This document shows, piece by piece, positions 34,909-42,854 of a DNA stretch of 64,000 nt. The notes below the pieces were generated by a model. The model was not told the DNA's origin. It was given only the letters and a program-made list of their open reading frames with translations, and did no database searches. Numbering within the stretch: position 1 is the first letter of the stretch; each line of letters starts with the position of its first letter. This DNA is from Lysinibacillus sp. PLM2 (lineage in GTDB: Bacteria > Bacillota > Bacilli > Bacillales_A > Planococcaceae): contig AP025689.1 in NCBI GenBank assembly GCA_023168345.1, positions 3,926,001 through 3,990,000 of the forward strand. The letters run 5' to 3'. A program made the position numbers and the translations under genes.

Positions 34909-36459
34909 ATGAAAAGTTTACACAAGAATACAGTCATGCTTTTATTAGCCGGTATTACTTTATTCCTGTCCTTTCTAACGCATTTTTTACATAGATATAC
35001 TTCTCTTTTAGATTCTTATTTATTTGTAAAAGGTGTTAGCAATTTATCAGGTGGTTTACTATTTTTACAGAATCTATTGTTTTTTATCCCCATAATATTA
35101 TTTATCTGTAGCTTAGCTATACATAAAGTAAATATTAACTCTACATTTTTACCTTGGATGATTGTTTCGACGTTGACTTTTAGTAGTATCTCAATTATTG
35201 CGGGTGGAGATGGGTTAGTAGAGTACCATTTTTCTATTTTTATGGTTATTGCTATGATTGCTTATTATGACAACATTAAGCTTATAGTGTTTAGTACGAC
35301 TATTTTCGCTATACATCATTTAGGGGGGTATTTTCTTTTCCCTGAATTATTATGTGGTACGTCAGACTACCGTTTCACATTACTATTGGTTCATGCAGTC
35401 TTTTTAATTTTAACAAGTAGTGCTACAACTTTACTTATTTATACAAAGAAAATAAAAACAAAAGAATATGAAGAGAAGGTAAACGTTCAGCAACATACGT
35501 TGAATGAAGTTTTAACTAGTTTAAACAAGGTGAGTAAATCTGTGCTAGACTATGTCAATAAATTAACACAGGGATCGGAAGTTTCTCGACAAACTAGCCG
35601 TGAAATAGCCTCATCCATTCAAATAATCTCAAATGGAGCTGAGAATCAAACAAATATATTGGATTTCGGTGTTCACAGTGTCCATGCAATGTTATCTGAA
35701 ATCGAACAAATAAAAGAGAATTCGGATTCAGTAAATAATAATGCGCTCGTGACATCTAACCAAGTAAAGAAAGGTATTAATACAGTCGAAAATATGGCGA
35801 AGCAAATGCAAGTAATTACTTCCACTGTTGACCGTGCAAACTCAATGATAATAAACCTTGTAAAACAATCAGAGGAGATTGGTAAACTGGTTTATGCTAT
35901 TTCTTCTATCGCCGATCAAACTAATCTTTTAGCCCTTAACGCTTCAATTGAAGCAGCAAGAGCTGGCGAGCAAGGGAAAGGATTTGCAGTAGTGGCGGAT
36001 GAGGTTCGCAAACTCGCCCAACAATCTAATCAATCAGCAACAGAAATTCAAACGGTTGTCCATTCTATACAAGACTATATTAATGTGATTTCTGAGAAAA
36101 TGAATAAGGGATTAGACGAAGTAAAAATAGGGCTAGAACAAATTGAGGAAACGAAAAATGTATTTGAAAATATATCATCTTCAACAAAAACCGTTAGTAA
36201 TCAATTTAACGAAGTTTCTAGTGCCACAAACATTCTACTTACCAATTCGAAGCAAATGAATGATTTAATGAATCAAATATCACAAATATCATTGGAATCT
36301 TTTAAAGATATTGAGAGTATTGTTACATCTGCCGAAAAGCAAACAGATGCAAGCGACTCGCTAAATGATATATCCATCTCATTAAAAAATTTAGTGAATG
36401 AGCTCGACGGTATCGTAAATCATATTAATTCAACTTTTCATCAATTAAATACAATGTGA
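34909..36459 (+). CDS. Methyl-accepting chemotaxis protein with multi-pass membrane sensor
   Basis: ATG 34909 has AGAGGG upstream. The 516-residue protein begins with about six membrane helices (residues 8-180) and no extracytoplasmic Cache/PAS domain; HAMP is not evident. From about 200 to 516 it is a coiled-coil signalling domain. The conserved hairpin tip is [41 protein letters not shown] (about 328-370). It should couple to CheA/CheW and respond to a membrane-borne or hydrophobic signal, or to membrane energetics, which is inference. It is monocistronic and bounded by terminators on both sides, with no chemotaxis genes nearby. Confidence 0.9.
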   Translation: MKSLHKNTVMLLLAGITLFLSFLTHFLHRYTSLLDSYLFVKGVSNLSGGLLFLQNLLFFIPIILFICSLAIHKVNINSTFLPWMIVSTLTFSSISIIAGGDGLVEYHFSIFMVIAMIAYYDNIKLIVFSTTIFAIHHLGGYFLFPELLCGTSDYRFTLLLVHAVFLILTSSATTLLIYTKKIKTKEYEEKVNVQQHTLNEVLTSLNKVSKSVLDYVNKLTQGSEVSRQTSREIASSIQIISNGAENQTNILDFGVHSVHAMLSEIEQIKENSDSVNNNALVTSNQVKKGINTVENMAKQMQVITSTVDRANSMIINLVKQSEEIGKLVYAISSIADQTNLLALNASIEAARAGEQGKGFAVVADEVRKLAQQSNQSATEIQTVVHSIQDYINVISEKMNKGLDEVKIGLEQIEETKNVFENISSSTKTVSNQFNEVSSATNILLTNSKQMNDLMNQISQISLESFKDIESIVTSAEKQTDASDSLNDISISLKNLVNELDGIVNHINSTFHQLNTM

Positions 36460-36547
36460 TTATTATCGACTATCGCTATAGTGGTTAAAATGATGACGAA
36501 AGGCTACTTCGTCTATAAATGAGGCAAGCGTCTATAAAATAGCACTA

Positions 36548-36598
36548 CACCCCAATTTTTTAACACAATTTGTGATAAATAATTGGGGTGTTTTTTTT
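36548..36598 (+). terminator. Terminator after the chemoreceptor gene
   Basis: CACCCCAATT pairs with AATTGGGGTG and is followed by eight T. Confidence 0.9.
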
Positions 36599-36708
36599 GA
36601 ATTTATTTATTGTCTGATTAGTTTTTCCGAAAGTAGTTTGGTAAAGAACTCAACAGAATCATTGTTATTATTTCCTAATGTAATTCTTAAAGTATAGCAA
36701 AAGCATCT

Positions 36709-37773
36709 TTAGAGTATTGAGGGTATCCAACCTTTTAAGAATGCACCACCATCTGGGTGATTGCCTACAACTAAATCTCCACCATGTTGTCTAATAATTC
36801 GTCGTGAAATAGTTAACCCTAAACCTGCTCCTCCAGTTGAGCGATTTCTTGATGCTTCCCCTCGATATAATGGTTCAAATACTTTTTGAATATCCTCCCC
36901 AGAGAATCCCACTCCTGTATCTCGTATCGTAAAAGTTACACAGGTTTCGTCTCTGTTGCAATTAATGAAAATTTCACTACTTTTTGGAGTATGTCTGACC
37001 GCATTATCGATTAAGTTATTCATGGCTCGTTCTAATAGGTGTGAATCTCCCTTTATATTGCAATCACTTGTCAAATTATCTGCAATGATAGAGATATCCT
37101 TTTGCTCAGCCTGAGGGCTTAGACTTTCAATCGCGTTCTTGAGAACAAGGCTCAGGTCAATTATATTTTCATTTAGTGTCATTTCTTGGTACTCTGTCTT
37201 CGCAAACGTGAAAAGATCCTCTACAAGCCGGTCCAACTGATCTGACTTTTCCTTACAAACAGCCAAATACTTTGCTCTCTTTTCAGGTGAATTAGCAATA
37301 CCTTGCTCTAAGCCGTCTAAATAACCCCGTAAGGCAAATAATGGTGTCCGTAAGTCATGGGCAACAGCAGCAATTACAAATCTCCGTTCTTCTTCCAATT
37401 CAATCTGTTGTTGAAAAGACCTTTTTAAACTATCTATCATAACGTTAAAACCATCATGGACTTCAGCTATCTCAAAAATTCTAGAAGAAGGAATTTTGGT
37501 ATCTAAATCTCCTTCTGCAATTTGGCGAGCACAAAGACTCATTTTCTCAAGAGGAAGGAGAATATATCTTCGCATTATATAAGCCACAATCAAAAAGGAT
37601 AATAGAAGTCCAGTAAATGCCGCTACTATTTGAGTCACTTTTGAATCAGTTGAAATTCCAAGATTAAATGACTTTGTTTCAAAAAAATGCGCACCTACAT
37701 AAAATATCCACGGAAAAATAAGTATAATAAATAAACTTAGAATAGTGAATTTACGAATGCGAATGGTTTTCAT
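36709..37773 (-). CDS. Sensor histidine kinase (HAMP, HisKA, HATPase)
   Basis: The 354-residue protein has two membrane helices (about 8-28 and 48-68) with only a short external loop, then a HAMP domain (about 70-122). HisKA carries phospho-acceptor H139 in VAAVAHDLRTPLFAL. The ATPase domain has N-box NNLIDNAVRHTP, G1 DTGVGFSGED and G2 GGAGLGLTIS. The short outer loop points to intramembrane sensing, as in BceS-like or cell-envelope kinases. Its start overlaps the response-regulator end by 23 bases, so the two are translationally coupled. Targets are unknown. A small SHOCT-type gene lies divergently upstream of the operon. Confidence 0.9.
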   Translation of the reverse strand: MKTIRIRKFTILSLFIILIFPWIFYVGAHFFETKSFNLGISTDSKVTQIVAAFTGLLLSFLIVAYIMRRYILLPLEKMSLCARQIAEGDLDTKIPSSRIFEIAEVHDGFNVMIDSLKRSFQQQIELEEERRFVIAAVAHDLRTPLFALRGYLDGLEQGIANSPEKRAKYLAVCKEKSDQLDRLVEDLFTFAKTEYQEMTLNENIIDLSLVLKNAIESLSPQAEQKDISIIADNLTSDCNIKGDSHLLERAMNNLIDNAVRHTPKSSEIFINCNRDETCVTFTIRDTGVGFSGEDIQKVFEPLYRGEASRNRSTGGAGLGLTISRRIIRQHGGDLVVGNHPDGGAFLKGWIPSIL

Positions 37774-38458
37774 TTTCTTCTCCTTTAAAGCGATAGCCTA
37801 TCCCCCATACGTTCACAATAAATTGCGGATTATTCGGATCAGCCTCAATTTTCTCACGAAGCCGGCTTAAATGAACACGAATTGTATGTTTATCACCAAT
37901 TCCTTCCCAAAACTTCTCGAGTAATTGGTCATATGTAAAAATGTATTTAGGATGTTCCGCAAACAATCGTAGTAAATCATACTCTTTAGGTGTCAGTGAA
38001 ATAGGCTGCCCTTTTATGAGCACTTCCCTTGTAGACAAATCCAACGATAGACGCCCATAGTCTAAAACCTTCCTGGATGCTTGTTTAGAACTCGAACGCC
38101 TTAAAACAGCCTTCACTCTTGCAACAACCTCACCCGGTGAAGCAGATTTGACTATATAATCATCTCCTCCAAGTGCAAGTCCGCGAATTTTATCTACATC
38201 ATCACTTAGAGCACTCAAAAAAAGAATTGGGATATTGCTCTCCGTGCGAATCTGCCTACATAACTCAAAGCCGTTTTGTCCCGGCATCATTATATCCAAA
38301 ATGATGCATTCAATTGTACTTTGTTTCAAGATAACAAGTGCCTGAGCAGTGTCGTAAGCTGTTTCTACATAAAAACCTTCATTTTCTAAAAAATCTCTCA
38401 GTAGCTCTACTATACTTTTATCATCGTCAACGACTAGAATTCTCTGTCCTTCGCTCAC
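37751..38458 (-). CDS. OmpR-family response regulator
   Basis: I start at GTG 38458 (MSEGQRILVVDDD), with AAAGGTGG upstream; the longer frame reads through that site. The 235-residue protein has a receiver with D11-D13, phospho-acceptor D55 in ILDIMMPG and K104-equivalent in a DYIVKSASPGE stretch. There Ser replaces the usual Pro after Lys (canonical KPF). A C-terminal winged helix follows (about 135-230; LTPKEYDLLRLFAEHP, IRVHLSRLREKIE). It is the first gene of the operon with the HAMP kinase. The upstream 230 bp separate it from a divergent SHOCT peptide gene, a candidate target. Confidence 0.9.
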   Translation of the reverse strand: MSEGQRILVVDDDKSIVELLRDFLENEGFYVETAYDTAQALVILKQSTIECIILDIMMPGQNGFELCRQIRTESNIPILFLSALSDDVDKIRGLALGGDDYIVKSASPGEVVARVKAVLRRSSSKQASRKVLDYGRLSLDLSTREVLIKGQPISLTPKEYDLLRLFAEHPKYIFTYDQLLEKFWEGIGDKHTIRVHLSRLREKIEADPNNPQFIVNVWGIGYRFKGEENENHSHS

Positions 38459-38691
38459 GAAAATTCCACCTTTCCTCAGGAACCACACCTAGACTAACAA
38501 TATTAAAATCTCAAATTCAGTTTATCATCTTTTCAATGAAAAATAAGTTTTATGATGAATTGTGATTATTTTGTGATTGTTTTATAGCCTCTTTTGAGAT
38601 ATTCAAAGATTATTCTTTAATTGTGAAACAATCAGCACATGGTTATAACGTTATACTACACACATTAACTACTTTAAAAGGGGATTTAAAA

Positions 38692-38897
38692 ATGGGTATT
38701 GTAGATCAAATTTTTTCATTCTTTCCATTCGGAGCTTTGTTTGCCTTACATTATTCTGTTTTGTAGCGGTTCGCATGTACGCAATACGCTATCGTTATAT
38801 GCATTCCAAGCAAATGGACCGTCTTAAAGACCTTGTAATCAACGGGGAACTAAGCGAGGCAGAATATCAAAAACTGAAAAATCTTTTTACAAAATAA
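38692..38897 (+). pseudogene. SHOCT-domain small membrane protein, frameshifted
   Basis: ATG 38692 has AAAGGGG upstream. It encodes MGIVDQIFSFFPFGALFAL and then hits a TAG at 38764. A second frame, overlapping the end of this helix, continues as LFCFVAVRMYAIRYRYMHSKQ followed by MDRLKDLVINGELSEAEYQKL and ends at 38897. Together they form one roughly 68-residue protein: a membrane helix and a C-terminal SHOCT motif (L..L...GE(I/L)(T/S)..E(F/Y)..(L/K)K). One base appears to be missing near 38750. It is divergent from the OmpR-type two-component operon. It could be a sequencing error or a true recent mutation. Confidence 0.7.
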
Positions 38898-38938
38898 AAA
38901 TAATCGAACTGAAATCATTTTAAATGGAGTGAATATAT

Positions 38939-39940
38939 ATGCATATTCAAATTGTGTTGTTTGATGGATTTGACCTATTAGACGCTATCGCACCTTATGA
39001 AGTATTTACTGCTGCTGCGATGTACTCAAATGAAGACATTACCGTTAAACTCGTTTCCGCTGAAGGGGAACGAATGGTGACAAGCGGAGTAAATCATTTA
39101 CAACTCCAAGCCAGTGATAAACTTGACTTAACCTGTAACGGAATCATTCTCATTCCAGGTGCATCTGGTTCTGTTCATGATAATGTACCTGATTCAGTAC
39201 CTGTTAGATTACGACAAGCAGCAGAAACTGAGTTAGGTATTTTACTAAATGAAGCGATGGAAAAGCAAGATATTTTGCTATCTACAGTTTGCGGTGGTTC
39301 TCTCATTTTAGCAATGAGTGGCTTATTAGAAGATCGCCATGCTGTTACCCATCACATGGGGATGGGGCTATTGAGTGCTACTAATGCTATTCCAATTCAT
39401 GCACGAGTTGTAGATGACGGTAATCTTGTTACTGGTGGCGGTGTTACTTCAGGACTCGATGTTGCCCTTTACTTAGTTGAGCGAGAATTTGGTCCCCGTA
39501 TAGCACATTCAGTGGAGCAACTTTTCGAGTACGAACGCAGGGGTACAGTTTGGAAAGCAGAAGGAAAAACACCAAAAGAACACCAAGAAGGAATTCAAGT
39601 TGAGGAGCTATGTCATCATTCTTCTCAAACCAATAAAACAGAGGATTTTCAAGGAAAATGGGATACTACAATCTCCACCCCTATAGGGAAACTCTCTGTT
39701 TTATTAAACTTAACTACTAGAGATGGACAAATAATAGGAACGGCAAAGCAAGGAGAGAACATTGTCACTTTAGATAACCCAATAATAGAAGGTAATCAAT
39801 TAAAGTGGTCCATGAAAGTATATAAACCAATGCGTCTTAACTTAAAATTTAACGTTTCTGTAAATGGAAACGAGATGATTGGTGAAGCAAAAGCAGGGAT
39901 GCTACCTGCATCAAAGCTAATTGGGCATCGAATTATATAA
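38939..39940 (+). CDS. DJ-1/PfpI-family protein fused to a C-terminal beta-barrel-like domain
   Basis: The ATG at 38939 follows GGAGTGAATATAT. Residues 1-200 are a DJ-1/PfpI glutamine-amidotransferase-like domain. The nucleophile elbow is STVCGGSLIL (C117) and a general-acid glutamate candidate lies near residue 17-20 (APYEVF). The block GLLEDRHAVTHH and the VDDGNLVTGGGVTSG motif resemble isonitrile hydratase/AraC-type sensor domains. Residues about 235-333 form an added all-beta domain (GKWDTTISTPIGKLSVLLNL ... GTAKQG ... GEAKAGMLPASKLIGHR). DJ-1 proteins of this subgroup are usually about 200-230 residues, so the fusion is notable. Catalytic activity is not certain. Confidence 0.82.
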   Translation: MHIQIVLFDGFDLLDAIAPYEVFTAAAMYSNEDITVKLVSAEGERMVTSGVNHLQLQASDKLDLTCNGIILIPGASGSVHDNVPDSVPVRLRQAAETELGILLNEAMEKQDILLSTVCGGSLILAMSGLLEDRHAVTHHMGMGLLSATNAIPIHARVVDDGNLVTGGGVTSGLDVALYLVEREFGPRIAHSVEQLFEYERRGTVWKAEGKTPKEHQEGIQVEELCHHSSQTNKTEDFQGKWDTTISTPIGKLSVLLNLTTRDGQIIGTAKQGENIVTLDNPIIEGNQLKWSMKVYKPMRLNLKFNVSVNGNEMIGEAKAGMLPASKLIGHRII

Positions 39941-39979
39941 AACGGAGCTTAAAACGGAATACCGGAGGATATCATTCAA

Positions 39980-40594
39980 ATGAAACAAAAAGTAAGTATA
40001 CTTATTTTAATCATTTCAATAATGTGGATGCTTCATACATTTTCAAAGAATTTTATTGTAGACCCTCAATTCGAGAAATTTATTGCTAGAAAGGATCAAA
40101 TTCTAACAGATCATACCTTATGGATTTCAATGATTCGAATTCATATCATACTTGCTATTATTTCTCTTATAACTGGACCTCTTGGCATTATAAAAGCAAT
40201 TCGTGATAAATTTAGAAACTTTCACCGTTGGAATGGTAGAATATATGTATTGTCTATTGTTTTAAATTTCTTCCCTGGCGTCTATGTCTCTTTCTTTGCT
40301 ACAGGAGGATTACTAAGCATAATTGGATTTCTAATTTTAAATACAATATGGCTTTCAACGACTGTCCTCGGATTTTGGTATATTAAAAGACAGAAAGTTA
40401 TGTTGCATAGCCAATGGATCACTCGAAGTTTCTTTCTTTCCTTTGCAAATATTACTATTTATATAATTGTAACCCTCTTACATCACCTAATGAATATTCC
40501 TTATGGAGATTCCTACACTATAGCACTCTGGTTAAGTTGGTCTCTTAATCTGCTTGTGGCAGAATTTATGATTAGAAGGAGATTGTTTTTTTAA
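39980..40594 (+). CDS. DUF2306 membrane protein
   Basis: ATG 39980 lies downstream of CCGGAGGAT. The 204-residue protein has a membrane helix at the start, then a DUF2306 four-helix core. Characteristic residues are the first core helix with HIILAIISLITGPLGI, FRNFHRWNGRIYVLSI (HR..GR.Y), and HSQWITRSFFLSFANITIYI (H..W..R). The conserved His residues in membrane-proximal positions suggest heme or metal binding similar to cytochrome b561-like proteins, but this is not established. It follows the DJ-1 fusion gene by 39 bases, so it is likely co-transcribed, and is followed by a terminator. Confidence 0.82.
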   Translation: MKQKVSILILIISIMWMLHTFSKNFIVDPQFEKFIARKDQILTDHTLWISMIRIHIILAIISLITGPLGIIKAIRDKFRNFHRWNGRIYVLSIVLNFFPGVYVSFFATGGLLSIIGFLILNTIWLSTTVLGFWYIKRQKVMLHSQWITRSFFLSFANITIYIIVTLLHHLMNIPYGDSYTIALWLSWSLNLLVAEFMIRRRLFF

Positions 40595-40669
40595 GAACTT
40601 TTGTGTTATTGCCGTTGAAAACTAATCCATAGTGTTATTCGCTCAGATATATAGCATTTCATATTATAT

Positions 40670-40702
40670 AAAAAAGGCTTACTAGAGTAAGCCTTTTTTT
40701 AA
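40670..40702. terminator. Bidirectional terminator
   Basis: AAAAAAGGCTTACT pairs with AGTAAGCCTTTTTTT; A- and T-runs flank both arms. Confidence 0.9.
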
Positions 40703-40792
40703 TAAGCACGAGATTTCTTTATCTCTTCACTAACTATTTATATATCGAAAGTAAAACTGTACCCTACCATACTTCTAACACCAGATTTAATG

Positions 40793-41392
40793 CTATTCTC
40801 CCTGATTGAATATTTTCTCACTAATCTGATGGAGAAACTTCGCCCACTTTTCTTGAAATTCTGGTTCCTCTAGGGTGTATCCAGTTATAATTTGTGTGAC
40901 GTTATTGTATAAGAGCGGATAGATCGTAAGACTAGACATCATTAACGTAATGAGAGCTGGGTCTAAATCCTTTGGTACTAGTCCTAATTCTTGTTTTTTT
41001 ACCATGTCAGCATTATAGGATTGAAGCACCTTCTTTCTTGCTTCTTTTCCATTGGAATCCTCAGGCAACTCTTCAATGGCTTCCCAAGCTGTATACTTCA
41101 GGAAATCTTTTAAATAATTTATATTTACCTTTAATCGAAATTCTGCTATATCCACAGGATTTGTAGGCAACGTTAAATTTTCTGTAGGGACTGCAGCAAC
41201 AAAGTTATCAATTGTCTGATTAATTAAATCATCCTTACCTTTAAAGTAATGATATATCAGCTGTTTTTTCACTCCTGCTCTTTTTGCAATCGATTCGATT
41301 CTAGCACCATTATATCCCTTTTCAAAAAACTCTTCCTTCGCAGCATCAATTATTTTTCTTCGGGTACGTTCAGCATTTCTAATCTCACCCAT
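40793..41392 (-). CDS. TetR-family transcriptional regulator
   Basis: ATG 41392 follows GGTGG. The 199-residue protein has a TetR helix-turn-helix at about 8-55 (RRKIIDAAKEEFFEKGYNGARIESIAKRAGVKKQLIYHYF). The all-helical ligand domain continues to the end (about 60-199), in a class with a TetR_C-type core (LKDFLKYTAWEAIEELPED). The gene is divergent from a VOC protein gene. The 172-bp gap holds a sigma-A promoter and two inverted repeats of the ACTTA/TAAGT type. I infer autoregulation and control of the VOC gene. The inducer is unknown. Confidence 0.9.
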   Translation of the reverse strand: MGEIRNAERTRRKIIDAAKEEFFEKGYNGARIESIAKRAGVKKQLIYHYFKGKDDLINQTIDNFVAAVPTENLTLPTNPVDIAEFRLKVNINYLKDFLKYTAWEAIEELPEDSNGKEARKKVLQSYNADMVKKQELGLVPKDLDPALITLMMSSLTIYPLLYNNVTQIITGYTLEEPEFQEKWAKFLHQISEKIFNQGE

Positions 41393-41469
41393 TGTTGTAA
41401 TCCACCACCCAAATACTCTTTCTATATTGTCATCGTAATTACCTACCTAACAAAAGTCAAATTTACTTG

Positions 41470-41486
41470 AATACTTATTAAGTATT
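41470..41486. promoter_or_regulatory. TetR operator candidate 1
   Basis: AATACTT, three bases, AAGTATT: a perfect inverted repeat just upstream of the minus-35 element of the VOC gene promoter. Confidence 0.6.
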
Positions 41487-41488
41487 AC

Positions 41489-41517
41489 TTGACAAAAGGT
41501 AAGTTAATTTTTATTCT
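41489..41517 (+). promoter_or_regulatory. Sigma-A promoter of the VOC gene
   Basis: TTGACA is followed after 17 bases by TATTCT. It lies between two inverted repeats that would block or follow polymerase binding. Confidence 0.65.
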
Positions 41518-41524
41518 TGGTATA

Positions 41525-41542
41525 ACTTAACATTTGTTAAGT
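41525..41542. promoter_or_regulatory. TetR operator candidate 2
   Basis: ACTTAACA, two bases, TGTTAAGT: a perfect inverted repeat just downstream of the minus-10 element and about 22 bases upstream of the VOC start codon. Confidence 0.65.
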
Positions 41543-41564
41543 AATTTTTAAGGGGTGATGGAGA

Positions 41565-41969
41565 ATGACGTTAAAACCAAGTATGACATTTATTAACCTT
41601 CCAGTTAAAGATTTGAAAAAATCAATGAGTTTCTTCAATCAAATCGGATTTTCGTTTAGTATGCAGTTCACTGATGAAAATGCTGCATGTATGATAATAA
41701 ATGATCAGACTTTTACAATGCTTTTAACTGAATCACACTTCAAGAACTTTACTAATAAGGGGATTGTGGATGCCACAACACAAACAGAGGTTTTGGTTTC
41801 CTTGGCAATGGAAAGTAGGGATGAAGTGGATGCAATTTTAGAAAAAGCAATTGAAGCCGGTGGTAAGCTCGCATCAGAACGACGGGATTATGGATTTATG
41901 TATCAAGTTGGTTTCCAGGACCTTGACGGTCATATTTGGGAAGTGTTTCATATGGAGCAAGAACAATAA
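41565..41969 (+). CDS. VOC-family (glyoxalase/dioxygenase fold) protein
   Basis: ATG 41565 follows AGGGGTGATGGAG. The 134-residue product has the paired beta-alpha-beta-beta-beta modules of the VOC superfamily. The first module is TFINLPVKDLKKSMSFFNQIGFSF ... AACMIINDQTFTMLL. The second contains EVLVSLAMESRDEVDAILEKAIEAGG and the end strand FQDLDGHIWEVFHME, where H in DGHIWE and the final E are usual metal ligands. Proteins of this sort (PhnB/YaeR-like) are often uncharacterised lyases or resistance proteins. Control by the divergent TetR protein is inferred from the two operators. Confidence 0.85.
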   Translation: MTLKPSMTFINLPVKDLKKSMSFFNQIGFSFSMQFTDENAACMIINDQTFTMLLTESHFKNFTNKGIVDATTQTEVLVSLAMESRDEVDAILEKAIEAGGKLASERRDYGFMYQVGFQDLDGHIWEVFHMEQEQ

Positions 41970-42093
41970 TTAAAATGTAATTGGTGATGGAATATATGTT
42001 GAATGAAATCAATAATTCCAACTCCCATTTAATGAAAGAATTAATGGTTAACTAACACTCATAATTTTGAAAATCAAAAAGGCATAGATATCG

Positions 42094-42160
42094 TGATATG
42101 CTCCCCATTAGATAAACAGGTTTTATTTTTTAATCTGTCTACCTAATAGGGGGCATATCA
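42094..42160. repeat. 67-bp imperfect palindrome, possible IS remnant or MITE-like element
   Basis: TGATATGCTCCCCATTAGATAAACAG is followed by an AT-rich spacer and a CTGTCTACCTAATAGGGGGCATATCA arm, i.e. about 25-bp inverted arms with a few mismatches (arms given here with breaks at TGATATGCTCCCC / ATTAGATAAACAG). The terminal TGATATGC(T/C)CCC resembles IS3-family ends. No transposase lies between the arms. Confidence 0.5.
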
Positions 42161-42528
42161 AAGCTTTCCTCGGCTGCCTTTATATTTTTAGCAACGGTTG
42201 AATCAATTTCTCAAACGCTTGAGGATAGTATGATATCTCGTAATAGTCTCTACGTTTGCTAATCTTCCCTTTGCAGTCCCTAGTGGGAAATAATCACCAA
42301 AAATAAAACTGTTAAATGTTACTGGCACATCACTGCTAGTTACATAATTATTTATTCTCGTTGATAAACTCTCTTGCTACCTCAGTTGCAACAGCTACTA
42401 CAACCGCTCCAATCAATTTTTCCTAAATTATACAAATCACCCCTACATCATTGTATTGTCATATTGCTATACTTCCCACTTAGGTTTAACTACAATCACC
42501 TTTAACAGCCCCCTATTTTTTTGAAGAT
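42161..42528. other. Decayed or non-coding stretch with a possible short minus-strand peptide remnant
   Basis: No complete gene is evident. On the minus strand, at about 42352-42425, a short frame encodes GAVVVAVATEVAREFINENK and a stop. Its upstream part (YNLGK) is in a neighbouring frame, which looks like the end of a frameshifted small gene. I cannot name it. Confidence 0.3.
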
Positions 42529-42562
42529 AAAAAGCCCTAACATCCCTTTCAGATGCTAGAGC
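42529..42562 (-). terminator. Terminator of the radC remnant
   Basis: On the minus strand GCTCTAGCATC pairs with GATGTTAGGGC (two wobble pairs) and is followed by TTTTTATC, eight bases after the radC stop codon. Confidence 0.6.
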
Positions 42563-42569
42563 CTATGAG

Positions 42570-42734
42570 TCAATTAAATACATTATATAAATATCCTTTT
42601 TCCTTTAATGATAAAAAACATTCATCTCCTAAAATGATATGGTCGAGAACTTCAATACCTAGACTTTTCCCCACTGCCACTAATCGCTCCGTTACCTCAA
42701 TATCTTCTGGACTAGGTATTGGATCGCCAGATGG
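42570..42734 (-). pseudogene. radC: RadC (JAB/MPN domain) C-terminal fragment
   Basis: On the minus strand about 55 codons read [17 protein letters not shown], then [36 protein letters not shown] and a stop. This is the C-terminal part of the RadC MPN domain, starting in the middle of the HNHPSGD metal motif; the HNH part is missing, and upstream sequence shows no continuing frame. The chromosomal radC of Bacillus is a longer gene near mreB, so this is a solitary remnant, possibly left by a mobile element (RadC-like genes are common on them). Confidence 0.8.
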
Positions 42735-42854
42735 TCAGCTACAATATCTGTATACAGAAATGGATTTCAGTAGAAAATAAATTACTACAACAGCTTGTTC
42801 CTTTATAATATTAGTTTGATTGTTTTTAAAGGATGAAAATAAGGAGAAAAGTTG

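Noticed and set aside
42553..42780. 75-residue plus-strand open frame
   Set aside because: It is antisense to the radC remnant, whose protein motif is clear on the minus strand.
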